Part shown: piece by piece, positions 17,362 through 24,990 of the stretch
Position numbering within the stretch: the first letter of the stretch is position 1
Layout: every line of letters starts with the position of its first letter
From: Hasllibacter sp. MH4015
GTDB lineage: Bacteria > Pseudomonadota > Alphaproteobacteria > Rhodobacterales > Rhodobacteraceae
Direction of reading: 5' to 3'
NCBI RefSeq assembly: GCF_020177575.1
Contig: NZ_JAHTBK010000001.1
Coordinates: 1,299,875-1,363,874 of the forward strand
Length of the DNA: 64,000 nucleotides
Notes under the pieces: generated by a model
Seen by the model: only the letters and a program-made list of their open reading frames with translations
The model's database searches: none
What the model was told of the DNA's origin: nothing
Made by a program: the position numbers and the translations under genes

Positions 17362-17826
17362 GTGAATTCCGAAAACGACGCATTGGAAGAACTCTATACG
17401 ACTGTGATCGATAGCCGGGACGGTTACGAAAAGGCCGCGGAGGTTGTCGACAGCCCACGCCTTCAGTCTTTGTTCGAAGAGCTAGAAGAGAGACGAGCGC
17501 GCCATGCTTCCGAGCTGCGCGAGTATCTGACCTCGGCCGATATCGACCTCGACGATGACGGCACGATACTCGCATCCGCACACCGTCAGTACCTTGGATT
17601 GAAGGACATGATCTCTGACGACGACGACGCCGTGGTGGCCGAGGTCATTCGCGGCGAGCGGCAACTGCTCGATGCCTATGACCAGGCCATCCGGCCGATG
17701 GATGCCTCAAGCCCCGCCTTCTCTTTTGCAACCGAGCAGCACAGGAACCTCGAAGCGCATATTGAGGAGCTTGAGCTGCTCGCTGAAGACAACGATACCC
17801 CCTCGACACGAAACGCAATCTCATGA
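17362..17826 (+). CDS. PA2169-type four-helix-bundle protein (DUF2383)
   Basis: The 154-residue helical product starts at a GTG after an AAAGAAAGG site and contains ELYTTVIDSRDGYEKAAEVV and LQSLFEELEERRARHASEL, the first helices of DUF2383, with E/H/D residues at ferritin-like positions. Family members are rubrerythrin-like in fold but lack a proven iron site. It lies between two DUF892 genes, overlapping the second by 4 bp (ATGA), so the three probably act together in storage or protection under stress. Confidence 0.78.
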   Translation: MNSENDALEELYTTVIDSRDGYEKAAEVVDSPRLQSLFEELEERRARHASELREYLTSADIDLDDDGTILASAHRQYLGLKDMISDDDDAVVAEVIRGERQLLDAYDQAIRPMDASSPAFSFATEQHRNLEAHIEELELLAEDNDTPSTRNAIS

Positions 17827-18317
17827 GCATGGAGAGCCTCAAGGACGTCTATATCGACCAGCTGCAGGATATCTACAGCGCCAACAAGCAATCCGCGGAT
17901 GTCACGATCGAACTCGCCAAGGCGGCGACCAACGAAGAATTGAAGGAGGCGCTGAGAACCGGCGTGAAAGGTATTCGCGACGGTATGGACAAGGTAGCTG
18001 GGATCGTGCGTGACCACGATGCAGACCCCGACGGCGAGCATTGCAAGGGCATGGAAGGTCTCGTCGAAGAGGCGAAGGCCCACGCTCTTGAAGAAGAGTT
18101 CGGCGATGACGATGCACGCGATGCGATGATCATCACGCAATATCAGCGCATAGCGCACTACGCGATCGCGGGCTATGGATGTGTCGCCGCCTTTGCCGGC
18201 CGTCTCGATTTTCACGAAGACAAGGGCACCCTCGAAGACTGTCTCGACGCCTGCTATGACGGCGATCGCCGTATGACCGAACTGGCAAGCTCGGGCATCA
18301 ACGAAGCGGCGGCGTAA
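17823..18317 (+). CDS. Ferritin-like DUF892 (YciE/YciF) protein, second copy
   Basis: This 164-residue protein is the more typical DUF892 member: SLKDVYIDQLQDIYSANKQS, then MEGLVEEAKAHALEEEF and ARDAMIITQYQRIAHYAIAG, followed by a last helix rich in Asp and Glu. The ExxH-type positions of helices two to four are kept, so a di-metal site is possible. The ATG overlaps the DUF2383 stop. The next gene, a glycosyltransferase, starts 2 bp after its stop, linking ferritin-like and glycan functions in one transcript. Confidence 0.85.
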   Translation: MSMESLKDVYIDQLQDIYSANKQSADVTIELAKAATNEELKEALRTGVKGIRDGMDKVAGIVRDHDADPDGEHCKGMEGLVEEAKAHALEEEFGDDDARDAMIITQYQRIAHYAIAGYGCVAAFAGRLDFHEDKGTLEDCLDACYDGDRRMTELASSGINEAAA

Positions 18318-18319
18318 GG

Positions 18320-19363
18320 TTGCGGATCGCGCAGGTCGCTCCCCTGATCTTCCCGGTGCCGCCATGCGATCACGGTGGCACCGAACGGGTTGTTTGCGAT
18401 CTGACGAACGGGCTCGTTGCCCGTGGTCACGAAGTCACCCTCTTCGCCGCCGACGGGTCTCAAACAGATGCCGATCTTGTCTCGCAAGGACCGCCTGTCG
18501 CCGCAATTAAAGATGCTCCACCCTCGCTGCCTTCGGCCATGGAATGCGTGATGCTCGACCAAGTCGCGGCGCGGGCGGACGACTTCGACATCATCCATTG
18601 TCACACCGAGCTCTACCATGCCGCCGTGCTGAGGCCCCGGCGGCACAAGACGATCATGACGATTCACTGGCGTGCGGATCAACTCGACCGGCAAATCTAT
18701 TTCGACCATTTTCGCGATCAGAAGGTGGTGGCGATTTCCAAGGCACAAGCCGCCACATTGCCAGCGTCGAACTGTCTCGACGTTGTGCATCATGGCATTC
18801 CTGCCGATCAGCTCCATCTCGACGATGGGGCAGGGGGATATGCGGCGTTTCTCGGACGAATGACCGACCAGAAACGCCCTGATCTCGCCATCGAAATCGC
18901 ACGGCGCGCGGGACTGCCAGTCCGGCTCGGCGGCACCGTGGATGTCGGCAATCCGGATTATTTCGTGACCGAGGTCGAACCGCTTCTAAACGAGTCCGCG
19001 ACCTATCTGGGTCCAATCACACAGGATCAGAAACAGGCCTTTCTGGGCAAAGCATCCGTGTTTGTCTTCCCCGTTGACTGGCCGGAACCGTTTGGGTTGG
19101 TGATGATCGAAGCCATGGCTTGCGGAACACCCGTGGTCGCTTGGCGCAATGGCAGTATCGAAGAAGTCATCGATGACGGCGTCAGCGGCTTCATTGTCGA
19201 TAGTGTTGAGCAGGCGGTTCGCGCCGTGGCGCTTGCGAAAGCGCTCGATCGCAGAGACGTGCGGCTGGCCTTTGAGCGCCGGTTCACAAGCGCCCATATG
19301 GTGGACGGATACTTGCGCGCCTATGAGACGCTGCTTCAGAAGCCGGAAAGACTGCAGGCGTGA
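18320..19363 (+). CDS. Family 4 glycosyltransferase
   Basis: The 347-residue GT-B protein begins at a TTG (MRIAQVAPLIFPVPPCDHGG), a typical GT4 acceptor-side start with a PP-x-x-x-GGTE loop. The donor half has AAFLGRMTDQKRPDLAIEIA and PVDWPEPFGLVMIEAMACGT, the conserved E-x7-E retaining-enzyme site. The start lies 2 bp after the DUF892 stop and the 3' end overlaps the next gene by 4 bp (GTGA), so both are co-translated. Related enzymes use UDP- or GDP-sugars; the product is unknown. Confidence 0.85.
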   Translation: MRIAQVAPLIFPVPPCDHGGTERVVCDLTNGLVARGHEVTLFAADGSQTDADLVSQGPPVAAIKDAPPSLPSAMECVMLDQVAARADDFDIIHCHTELYHAAVLRPRRHKTIMTIHWRADQLDRQIYFDHFRDQKVVAISKAQAATLPASNCLDVVHHGIPADQLHLDDGAGGYAAFLGRMTDQKRPDLAIEIARRAGLPVRLGGTVDVGNPDYFVTEVEPLLNESATYLGPITQDQKQAFLGKASVFVFPVDWPEPFGLVMIEAMACGTPVVAWRNGSIEEVIDDGVSGFIVDSVEQAVRAVALAKALDRRDVRLAFERRFTSAHMVDGYLRAYETLLQKPERLQA

Positions 19364-20319
19364 TCGCGGCGCATTTGCCAATTTCGTCAGTGGACTCCCG
19401 GTGCTTCTGTTGCGGCGCCCGGTCCTGGACGGAAGATTTTCTCGGCTGGAGACGTTGCAGATACTGCGACATGCGGCTTCCTATCGACAGGTCGCTGCGT
19501 CACGCGGACGGCTCAGATCTGCTACGGTCGACGCTCCAGTCGCCCCCCGCAGGACGACAACTTGTCGGACATGGCCACTGGCGTGCGACAGTCCGTACTC
19601 TCCGGATCGCGGGGACGACGATTAATCGGTGGCTCGCAGGCAGATGGCCTTCACAACACCGGCTTGCCGATGACCCACGTGATGTTCCTGAATTCAAACC
19701 GTTCGAGAGCTTCGGCCACACCTCGGTCAGCCTGGTCGTCCTGGCCCGGGCAGGCGATCCTGCGCTGCCGGGCCTCCTTGATCGCTACGAACGTACGTTC
19801 ACCGATATCGTTATCGTTCTGGACAGCAGTACGAAATGCGACCGTTCGGATAGTAACGTCCGACTTTTCGGACGGCCTCTCGATGGCAATTTTGCAGCTC
19901 AGCGCAATGCAGGAACGTCGGCTGCAAAGGGTTCATGGGTGTTCCATCTCGACACGGACGAAGACGTCTCAGCCGACTTCTGCGCGGTCCTGCCGCATCT
20001 CGCGAGCGCTGCTGCTTGCTCAGGCTATCTTGCCGTCGGCTTCCCGCGGCGAAACTATGTCGATAATCGCCTCAGCGATCTTTTTCCGGATATCCAATAT
20101 CGTCTCATCCGGCGTGACGTGCTTTTCGAAGGCCGCGTTCACGAGCGGCCCAGTGTTTGCGGGCAAGGGGATCGTACCATTGTCTCACAACACGGCATGA
20201 TCGACCATCGGATGGCGCGCGATCGGGTCCGGGCACGGTCCAAGCACTACGACCAACTGGGTCAGGAGGCGGCGCGGCATCAGGACGATGTCGCATTGTT
20301 GTCAGCCTTCGCACCTTAG
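19360..20319 (+). CDS. Family 2 glycosyltransferase with an N-terminal zinc-ribbon-like segment
   Basis: The 319-residue protein starts at a GTG overlapping the previous stop. Residues about 15-38 have two Cys pairs, CFCCGARSW and CRYCDM, spaced like a zinc ribbon, which is unusual for this family. From about residue 120 it is a GT2 enzyme related to the SunS/TPR-glycosyltransferase group: SLVVLARAGDPALPGLLDRY, FAAQRNAGTSAAKGSWVFHL, DTDEDVSADF (the metal-binding DxD) and LIRRDVLFEGRVHE. The gene converges on the DUF421 gene with a 4-bp overlap. Substrate unknown. Confidence 0.72.
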   Translation: MIAAHLPISSVDSRCFCCGARSWTEDFLGWRRCRYCDMRLPIDRSLRHADGSDLLRSTLQSPPAGRQLVGHGHWRATVRTLRIAGTTINRWLAGRWPSQHRLADDPRDVPEFKPFESFGHTSVSLVVLARAGDPALPGLLDRYERTFTDIVIVLDSSTKCDRSDSNVRLFGRPLDGNFAAQRNAGTSAAKGSWVFHLDTDEDVSADFCAVLPHLASAAACSGYLAVGFPRRNYVDNRLSDLFPDIQYRLIRRDVLFEGRVHERPSVCGQGDRTIVSQHGMIDHRMARDRVRARSKHYDQLGQEAARHQDDVALLSAFAP

Positions 20320-20855
20320 TGGCCCCTCTCGTTTTCGCTGCGCTGAACGCCCGCAAGTAGACGTTCATCCAGCGTATCGCTGCGATCGTCGTGCAGGACT
20401 GAAATATCTCCGGTGGTCTCGAAGACCACCGCGAGCACCTGATCGAACTGCGTCACATTGGTCTCGCGCAGCTTGACGTGCAGATCGCTTTCGCTCACCT
20501 TGGTCCGTTTCAGGTTCTCAGGCAGGATATTGGACCCGTCCATCAGCAGCACAGGATCGTTGATCACCAGCCGTTCGAAGCGATCCGATCGTGCGATGAG
20601 GAGCGACATCACCCATTGCAGGCCAAAGAGCACCGCGATGGCGGCGAGAGGAATAAGGAGTGGCGTGGAGTTGGCCATCGCCGCGCTGGCCAGAACCGAG
20701 CCGATCGCCACCGTGACTGCAAAATCATGCGGGACCATTTTTGCGAAGCTCCGCAGGCCGACCAGACGTACCGCGATCAAGATCGCGCCATAGGCGAGAA
20801 TACCTCCGACCATCGCCTGCCACAGATCACTCCAGCTTTCGGGCAAAATGGTCAT
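20316..20855 (-). CDS. DUF421 (YetF-like) membrane protein
   Basis: The 179-residue protein has three transmembrane segments in its first 85 residues (VGGILAYGAILIAVRLVGLR, AVTVAIGSVLASAAM, LLIPLAAIAVLFGLQWVM) and a soluble C-terminal domain ending in VTQFDQVLAVVFETTGDISV, as in YetF/DUF421 proteins. Members are often expressed in spores or under stress; the function is not known. I chose the ATG at 20855, which overlaps the methyltransferase stop as ATGA, so it is the last gene of the GT2-ACAD-PIG-L-methyltransferase operon. The longer frame to 21023 is antisense-like noise. Confidence 0.85.
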   Translation of the reverse strand: MTILPESWSDLWQAMVGGILAYGAILIAVRLVGLRSFAKMVPHDFAVTVAIGSVLASAAMANSTPLLIPLAAIAVLFGLQWVMSLLIARSDRFERLVINDPVLLMDGSNILPENLKRTKVSESDLHVKLRETNVTQFDQVLAVVFETTGDISVLHDDRSDTLDERLLAGVQRSENERGH

Positions 20856-21454
20856 CTCGTATCTCCAATCCGGTTTCTTGGCCGCCAATAGGCTTGGACC
20901 TCCCAACGCGACGTACGGTGCTGCTTGCCGGATTGCCAGCCAATGCGGGAACGACCCATGAACCGGGCATGCAATCCGGGCTGCTTTTGAGCTGCATCCG
21001 CGAACTGGCGATGATGATGGCACAGGACAAGGGAACCGCCGGGCCGAAGGCTTCGCTCGATCTCGCGCACCACTGAAACCAATGTGCGATCGTTGAGATA
21101 GTAAAGCAGTTCCGCGATGACGATGGCATCGTAGGTCGATCCGGGAAACCGGCCGGGCAGGGGCAGGTGATGCAATTGAACCCGCGAAAGGCTGCTCACG
21201 ATTTCCGCGGCGCGGCGAAGCGCGGCTTCCGATCCATCGCAGGCATCGACCGACAGCGCGCGTTTGGCCAGGTCCCGGCTGTTGCTTCCGTTGCCACAGC
21301 CCAATTCGAGGACACGACCGTGTATCTGGGTCCCCAGCATCCGAAGGACAATCCTTCGCTTATGAGCTTCGTTGCGAGAGATGCGGGTGCCCCAAGGGTC
21401 TGCCGCGTCCGTAAACATCCGGTCGAAATGATCGAGCGTGGCGTGGTCCCTCAT
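20852..21454 (-). CDS. NodS-like class I SAM-dependent methyltransferase
   Basis: The product of about 200 residues has SAM motif I (RVLELGCGNGSNSRDLA), the acidic motif II (VDACDGSEAALRRA) and motif post-I/III (TYDAIVIAELLYYLNDR and RSLRPGGSLVLCHH). DPWGTRISRNEAHKRRIV at the front is the NodS-type N-terminus. NodS methylates the free amine of a deacetylated chito-oligosaccharide; here a PIG-L deacetylase is encoded just upstream, so N-methylation of a deacetylated sugar is plausible. The ATG at 21454 overlaps the PIG-L stop by one base; an ATG at 21460 is an alternative. Confidence 0.85.
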   Translation of the reverse strand: MRDHATLDHFDRMFTDAADPWGTRISRNEAHKRRIVLRMLGTQIHGRVLELGCGNGSNSRDLAKRALSVDACDGSEAALRRAAEIVSSLSRVQLHHLPLPGRFPGSTYDAIVIAELLYYLNDRTLVSVVREIERSLRPGGSLVLCHHHRQFADAAQKQPGLHARFMGRSRIGWQSGKQHRTSRWEVQAYWRPRNRIGDTR

Positions 21455-22113
21455 CAACATGTGAACCGCTCACAGGGCTGGCACATCCGCGCGATCATCT
21501 CCGGGGTCAGGCAAAACCCGTCCGGATCGTCTTGTATCAACCCCGTCTGGCTCCGATAACGACGAAGCGCTGCGCGTTTCGCTGCTGCGGACCCATAGAG
21601 TCCAGTTTCGCCTCCAAAAGTGTTCACTGAAGATCTTTGCGACGGCCAGACGACGTAGCGCAACCGTCGAATGGCGGTGGGCCAAGAGCGGTCACACAGA
21701 CCGGCGACGGTGCGGTGGTCAGGATGATCGTCATGTTCCGAAGGGACGATCAAAAGATCGGGCTGCGGGCGCGCACGGAAGCAGCCCAGTGCGTTGTACT
21801 CTTCCTCCATCGTTAGGTCACGAAGCCCACCATCCGGTAGACCGAGAAAGGTAACATGTGCGGGTGGCACGCCTGCCAATTGCATCGCCGAGAGCGTCTC
21901 CGCTTGCCGAAGGACAACGAGCTTTTGTTTGGGGTAGGCGCGGCTGTTGCGATGCGAGGCCGATCCATCGGTCACGACGATAACATCGACCCGCACCCCA
22001 CGTCGGCGCAGCGTGGAGATCGTAAAGAACGCGCCGATCGTCTCGTCATCGGAGTGCGGAGCCACCACGACCGCATGGTGCACCCCGTCGAGGTTCAGGG
22101 CGCGCAAGGCCAA
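21454..22113 (-). CDS. PIG-L/LmbE-family N-acetylglucosaminyl deacetylase
   Basis: The 219-residue protein has the metal-binding motif VAPHSDDETIGAF (PHxDDE), a helix VVLRQAETLSAMQLAGV and the second motif SEHDDHPDHRTV. These are the zinc ligands and general base of PIG-L/MshB enzymes, which remove acetyl groups from GlcNAc-containing glycolipids or small glycosides. It overlaps the upstream acyl-CoA dehydrogenase by 19 bp and the downstream methyltransferase by one base, the middle of a tight operon. The GT2 protein encoded first could build its substrate. No signal peptide, so it is cytoplasmic. Confidence 0.9.
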   Translation of the reverse strand: MALRALNLDGVHHAVVVAPHSDDETIGAFFTISTLRRRGVRVDVIVVTDGSASHRNSRAYPKQKLVVLRQAETLSAMQLAGVPPAHVTFLGLPDGGLRDLTMEEEYNALGCFRARPQPDLLIVPSEHDDHPDHRTVAGLCDRSWPTAIRRLRYVVWPSQRSSVNTFGGETGLYGSAAAKRAALRRYRSQTGLIQDDPDGFCLTPEMIARMCQPCERFTC

Positions 22114-23141
22114 ACATCCAGCGAGCCGCTCGCGACCGCCGCGCCGACCTCTGCCAGTTGCGCGTCAGGCCCGGGCTGACGAATATACATGCCAAGATCT
22201 TGGGCGAACCGGCAAACCGGAAATTCCTCGAAATAAGCCGCCGTCCCGCAGGCCTGCTGCGCCAGGGCAATCCCTCGCTCGCAGGCCGCATAAACTACGT
22301 TGCGTAGGTTCGCGACAATTGTCGTATCGAAGTCGTCCCCTTTCGAAACCCATGTCCGACCGGTGGAAAGAACCAACGCTGCCGCCGCGCTCGCTTCGCC
22401 ATGGAGAGCCGCAAGCCTCCGCTGCTGAACAATATCGTCCGCACGTTTCAGCCGGGTCAGATGATCGCAAACCGCGTCCAACAGCCCCGTCAATCCACCG
22501 ATCTGCACGGTCGCGAAGCGCAGCGCGCCGGCGCTGAACCATGGCTCGCGTTCGTAGTCTCCAGGCTCACCGATCGACTCGCTTGACGCACCCGCCCACT
22601 GAACGCGATGGGTTTCGGAGTGTCGCATTCCCGAAACACGCCACCAAGACTCATCAACACGGCCCGGGTTCTGTTCGAGATCGATCAAGTGGAGCTGTGT
22701 CTGCGGCGTTCCAGCGGCGCTCGTGACAAGCGCATGCGTCAGAATACCGGCACCGGAAGCGTAGCTCTTGCCGCCCGTTAGGCCCTTTTCGGACTGTTCA
22801 AGCGTGTAGCCCGGGCCCTCGGCATTCCACACACCCAGGATGGCATGGGAGCCATCTCCGCGTTCCAGCGCTTCGAACTGATCACGGCCGCCATACCGAT
22901 ACAGAATTTGCCACGCATCCACATGACCTTCGAAGAGACGTCCAAGCGCGATGTCGTGCCGACCGGCACGGAACAGGCGGTGAAGAAGATCGGCCATCTC
23001 TTCAAGAGTACCGGGGTCTTGCCGGGATCGGCCCGCGTCGAGCTGAGCGATGCAATGACGAATGAATTGGGCATTGTCCGGGCACTCCGACCGGTTTGGG
23101 AAGTTGGCGGCTCGGACCGCTGTATTGCATCTTTCACACAC
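22095..23141 (-). CDS. Acyl-CoA dehydrogenase-like flavoprotein
   Basis: The 348-residue protein is shorter than typical acyl-CoA dehydrogenases (about 380) and diverged. The beta-barrel part shows ILGVWNAEGPGYTLEQSEKG and GKSYASGAGILTHALVTSAA. The C-terminal helical part has VCDHLTRLKRADDIVQQRRL and VYAACERGIALAQQACGTAA. The catalytic Glu cannot be placed with confidence. Similar proteins of unknown substrate sit next to PIG-L deacetylase, NodS-like methyltransferase and GT2 genes in other alphaproteobacteria, as recalled, so it probably oxidises an acyl or sugar-linked group in the same pathway. It overlaps the GT2 gene by 8 bp. Confidence 0.75.
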   Translation of the reverse strand: MCERCNTAVRAANFPNRSECPDNAQFIRHCIAQLDAGRSRQDPGTLEEMADLLHRLFRAGRHDIALGRLFEGHVDAWQILYRYGGRDQFEALERGDGSHAILGVWNAEGPGYTLEQSEKGLTGGKSYASGAGILTHALVTSAAGTPQTQLHLIDLEQNPGRVDESWWRVSGMRHSETHRVQWAGASSESIGEPGDYEREPWFSAGALRFATVQIGGLTGLLDAVCDHLTRLKRADDIVQQRRLAALHGEASAAAALVLSTGRTWVSKGDDFDTTIVANLRNVVYAACERGIALAQQACGTAAYFEEFPVCRFAQDLGMYIRQPGPDAQLAEVGAAVASGSLDVWPCAP

Positions 23142-24150
23142 GGAACTGATTGGCGTTCAGAGTTGTGAGTATGGCCGCGGCCTCCGAAAGGGCCACATCA
23201 CGCGTCGTCTCGTAAGCGGGAACCGCCTTCATGGCAAAAGCATCGGCGTTGGGTGCCTCCTTCGCCAGCAGTCGCAGTTCCTGTGTTGCCCCGAGAGCTT
23301 GTGCTGCCCAGGTCCAATCGCATCGACCCTTTCGCCGCGCATAGACCTTCCGCGCAAACGCATGGCGGGCATATTGCTGCGCGGCGTCGGCAGGATGTTC
23401 GACCCGAGGCTCCTCTACCTCGTCCGCCATGAAACGTAAGGCATCGGCCAGACCCCCCTTCGCACGACCGTTCATGCGCGACGAAGTCACCACCCGCATC
23501 GCTCGGTCATGGCGCACGCGCAAACCCCGGTGGCGCGCGCGATCCACGATATCCTTGTCTTCTCCGCTGGCGATTGCCGTAAAACCGTCAAGCTGTCGGT
23601 AGGCCTCAACGCGAAACCCCAGATTGGCACCACCAACCCATGGATGAGAGGGTGCGGGATCGTAGGGAATGACGTCGATTTGACGCCGCAGGCTGTGCAG
23701 GTCTTCGAGATAGGTCTCCAGCGCGTCGCGCGCCGGGAGTACCGACGCGCGATCCCGGGTCGTATAACCGGCAACGACATCGACCTCACGCAGAGCTGCG
23801 ACTGCGCTTCGAACCCAGTTGCCCTCGGGAACCGTGTCCGCATCCGTTGTCAGCAGGATCGCGTCAACCCCTTGCTCGCTGCCCTCCAAGGCATGTTCAA
23901 CCGCCAAGCGCCGCGCACGACCGGCATTCGGTGACGCGGCCCGAGAGACCAGCGATGCTTTGCCCGCAAGACAACCGGTCTCGAACACATGGCGGGCGAA
24001 GGCTAGTCCGCCGTCCCGGCACCCATCGAAAAGAAGATGCACGGTCAGCTCGATCGCATCGCATCCGGTCTGGCAAGCCAGCGACTGCAGCAAACCTGGC
24101 AAGCCAGCCTCCTCGTCACGAACCGGCACGGCGACTTGGACATGTGTCAA
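23134..24150 (-). CDS. Family 2 glycosyltransferase, first gene of the deacetylase/methyltransferase operon
   Basis: The 338-residue GT-A protein has VAVPVRDEEAGLPGLLQSLA at the start, ILLTTDADTVPEGNWV with the DAD metal site, HPWVGGANLGFRVEAYRQLDG, and the acceptor motif ASGEDKDIVDRARHRGL (an ED-x5 catalytic pair). I chose the TTG at 24150: AGGAG lies six bases before it, whereas the longer TTG at 24165 has that AGGAG inside its own codons. A perfect TCAATCTAGATTGA box and GATACT (-10-like, 24175-24180) precede it, giving a leader of about 17 nt. Target sugar unknown. Confidence 0.82.
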   Translation of the reverse strand: MTHVQVAVPVRDEEAGLPGLLQSLACQTGCDAIELTVHLLFDGCRDGGLAFARHVFETGCLAGKASLVSRAASPNAGRARRLAVEHALEGSEQGVDAILLTTDADTVPEGNWVRSAVAALREVDVVAGYTTRDRASVLPARDALETYLEDLHSLRRQIDVIPYDPAPSHPWVGGANLGFRVEAYRQLDGFTAIASGEDKDIVDRARHRGLRVRHDRAMRVVTSSRMNGRAKGGLADALRFMADEVEEPRVEHPADAAQQYARHAFARKVYARRKGRCDWTWAAQALGATQELRLLAKEAPNADAFAMKAVPAYETTRDVALSEAAAILTTLNANQFRV

Positions 24151-24201
24151 ATCATTCTCCTGCAACTGCCGCCGAGTATCGCAGGATGCACAGACGCGCC
24201 C

Positions 24202-24215
24202 TCAATCTAGATTGA
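24202..24215. promoter_or_regulatory. Putative Crp/Fnr-type operator, box 5 (perfect palindrome)
   Basis: TCAATCTAGATTGA is fully palindromic over 14 bp. On the minus strand GATACT follows at 24180-24175, about 28 bp from the box centre, leading into the GT2-acyl-CoA dehydrogenase-PIG-L-methyltransferase-DUF421 operon. The spacing is that of a class-II Crp/Fnr promoter. Confidence 0.62.
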
Positions 24216-24375
24216 TGCCAAATCCATCTCCTTGCTTATTCGTCACGACGATCCCGTCAGAAGGCTAGGTGTACTTGTGTCATATCTACCCCTTATTGAC
24301 TGGGCATATCTTGCGGCTGGTTGAGGTCTTGCCTTGGCAACGAGGAGGCAAGGTCGACTGTTGGAGTAACAAGAT

Positions 24376-24990
24376 ATGCCTAAGCGCATCGCCATCGTTG
24401 GAAACGCGCCGATAGAAGATGATCGGTCTTCGTTGATCGATGGCGCGGATCACGTGGTGCGGTTCAACAATGCGTTCGGCTATGGCCATGTAACGGGCGC
24501 GCGGATCGACGATCTCTATCTCATCAATTGCGGGGGGCAGCCCCTGGAATGGCTGCGTTCGGACGCGTTCTGGTCGCGCGATTATCTCACAAAGACACTT
24601 CAGATCACGCTGCCTTTGGCTGCCCCTAACCGGCAGCGATCGCTTGGCGTAGCGGACGATGGCGATGGCCAATCTGTCGATGGCCTGAACTTCGAATGGG
24701 ATATGCGCGCCGCGCTTCGGCCGCTTGGCAAAACCGTTCGCACGCTCGCCCCCGATACTATCTCAGCAGCAACAGATGCCTTGCGCGCCTTGGGAGCCGG
24801 TGACGCGCAGGTCAACCCGAGCACCGGCTACCTCGCGGCGTTTGCCTATCTCGAAAGCTGTACGCATGGGACGATTGTCGATCTTTATGGATTTACCTTT
24901 GCCGGGTGGGGCGGACATAGCTGGGAAAGTGAGAAGGCCTGGGTTCTCGACCAGCAATCAGAGGGTCGGCTTAACTGGCATCAGCCTTAG
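24376..24990 (+). CDS. GT29-like (sialyltransferase-motif) protein
   Basis: The 204-residue protein shows features of family-29 sialyltransferases in order. An L-motif-like start IAIVGNAPIEDD and HVVRFNNAF at residues 6-34, with the metal/nucleotide VGN at 8-10. An S-motif-like NPSTGYLAAFAYLESC at 147-162. VDLYGF at 168-173. The final H-x4-E of the VS motif at His181/Glu186. Family members transfer sialic acid from CMP-sialic acid, but bacterial relatives may use other CMP-sugars, and no sialic-acid biosynthesis gene is in the window. GGAG precedes the ATG. The gene is convergent with the GT4 gene (4-bp overlap). Confidence 0.65.
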   Translation: MPKRIAIVGNAPIEDDRSSLIDGADHVVRFNNAFGYGHVTGARIDDLYLINCGGQPLEWLRSDAFWSRDYLTKTLQITLPLAAPNRQRSLGVADDGDGQSVDGLNFEWDMRAALRPLGKTVRTLAPDTISAATDALRALGAGDAQVNPSTGYLAAFAYLESCTHGTIVDLYGFTFAGWGGHSWESEKAWVLDQQSEGRLNWHQP

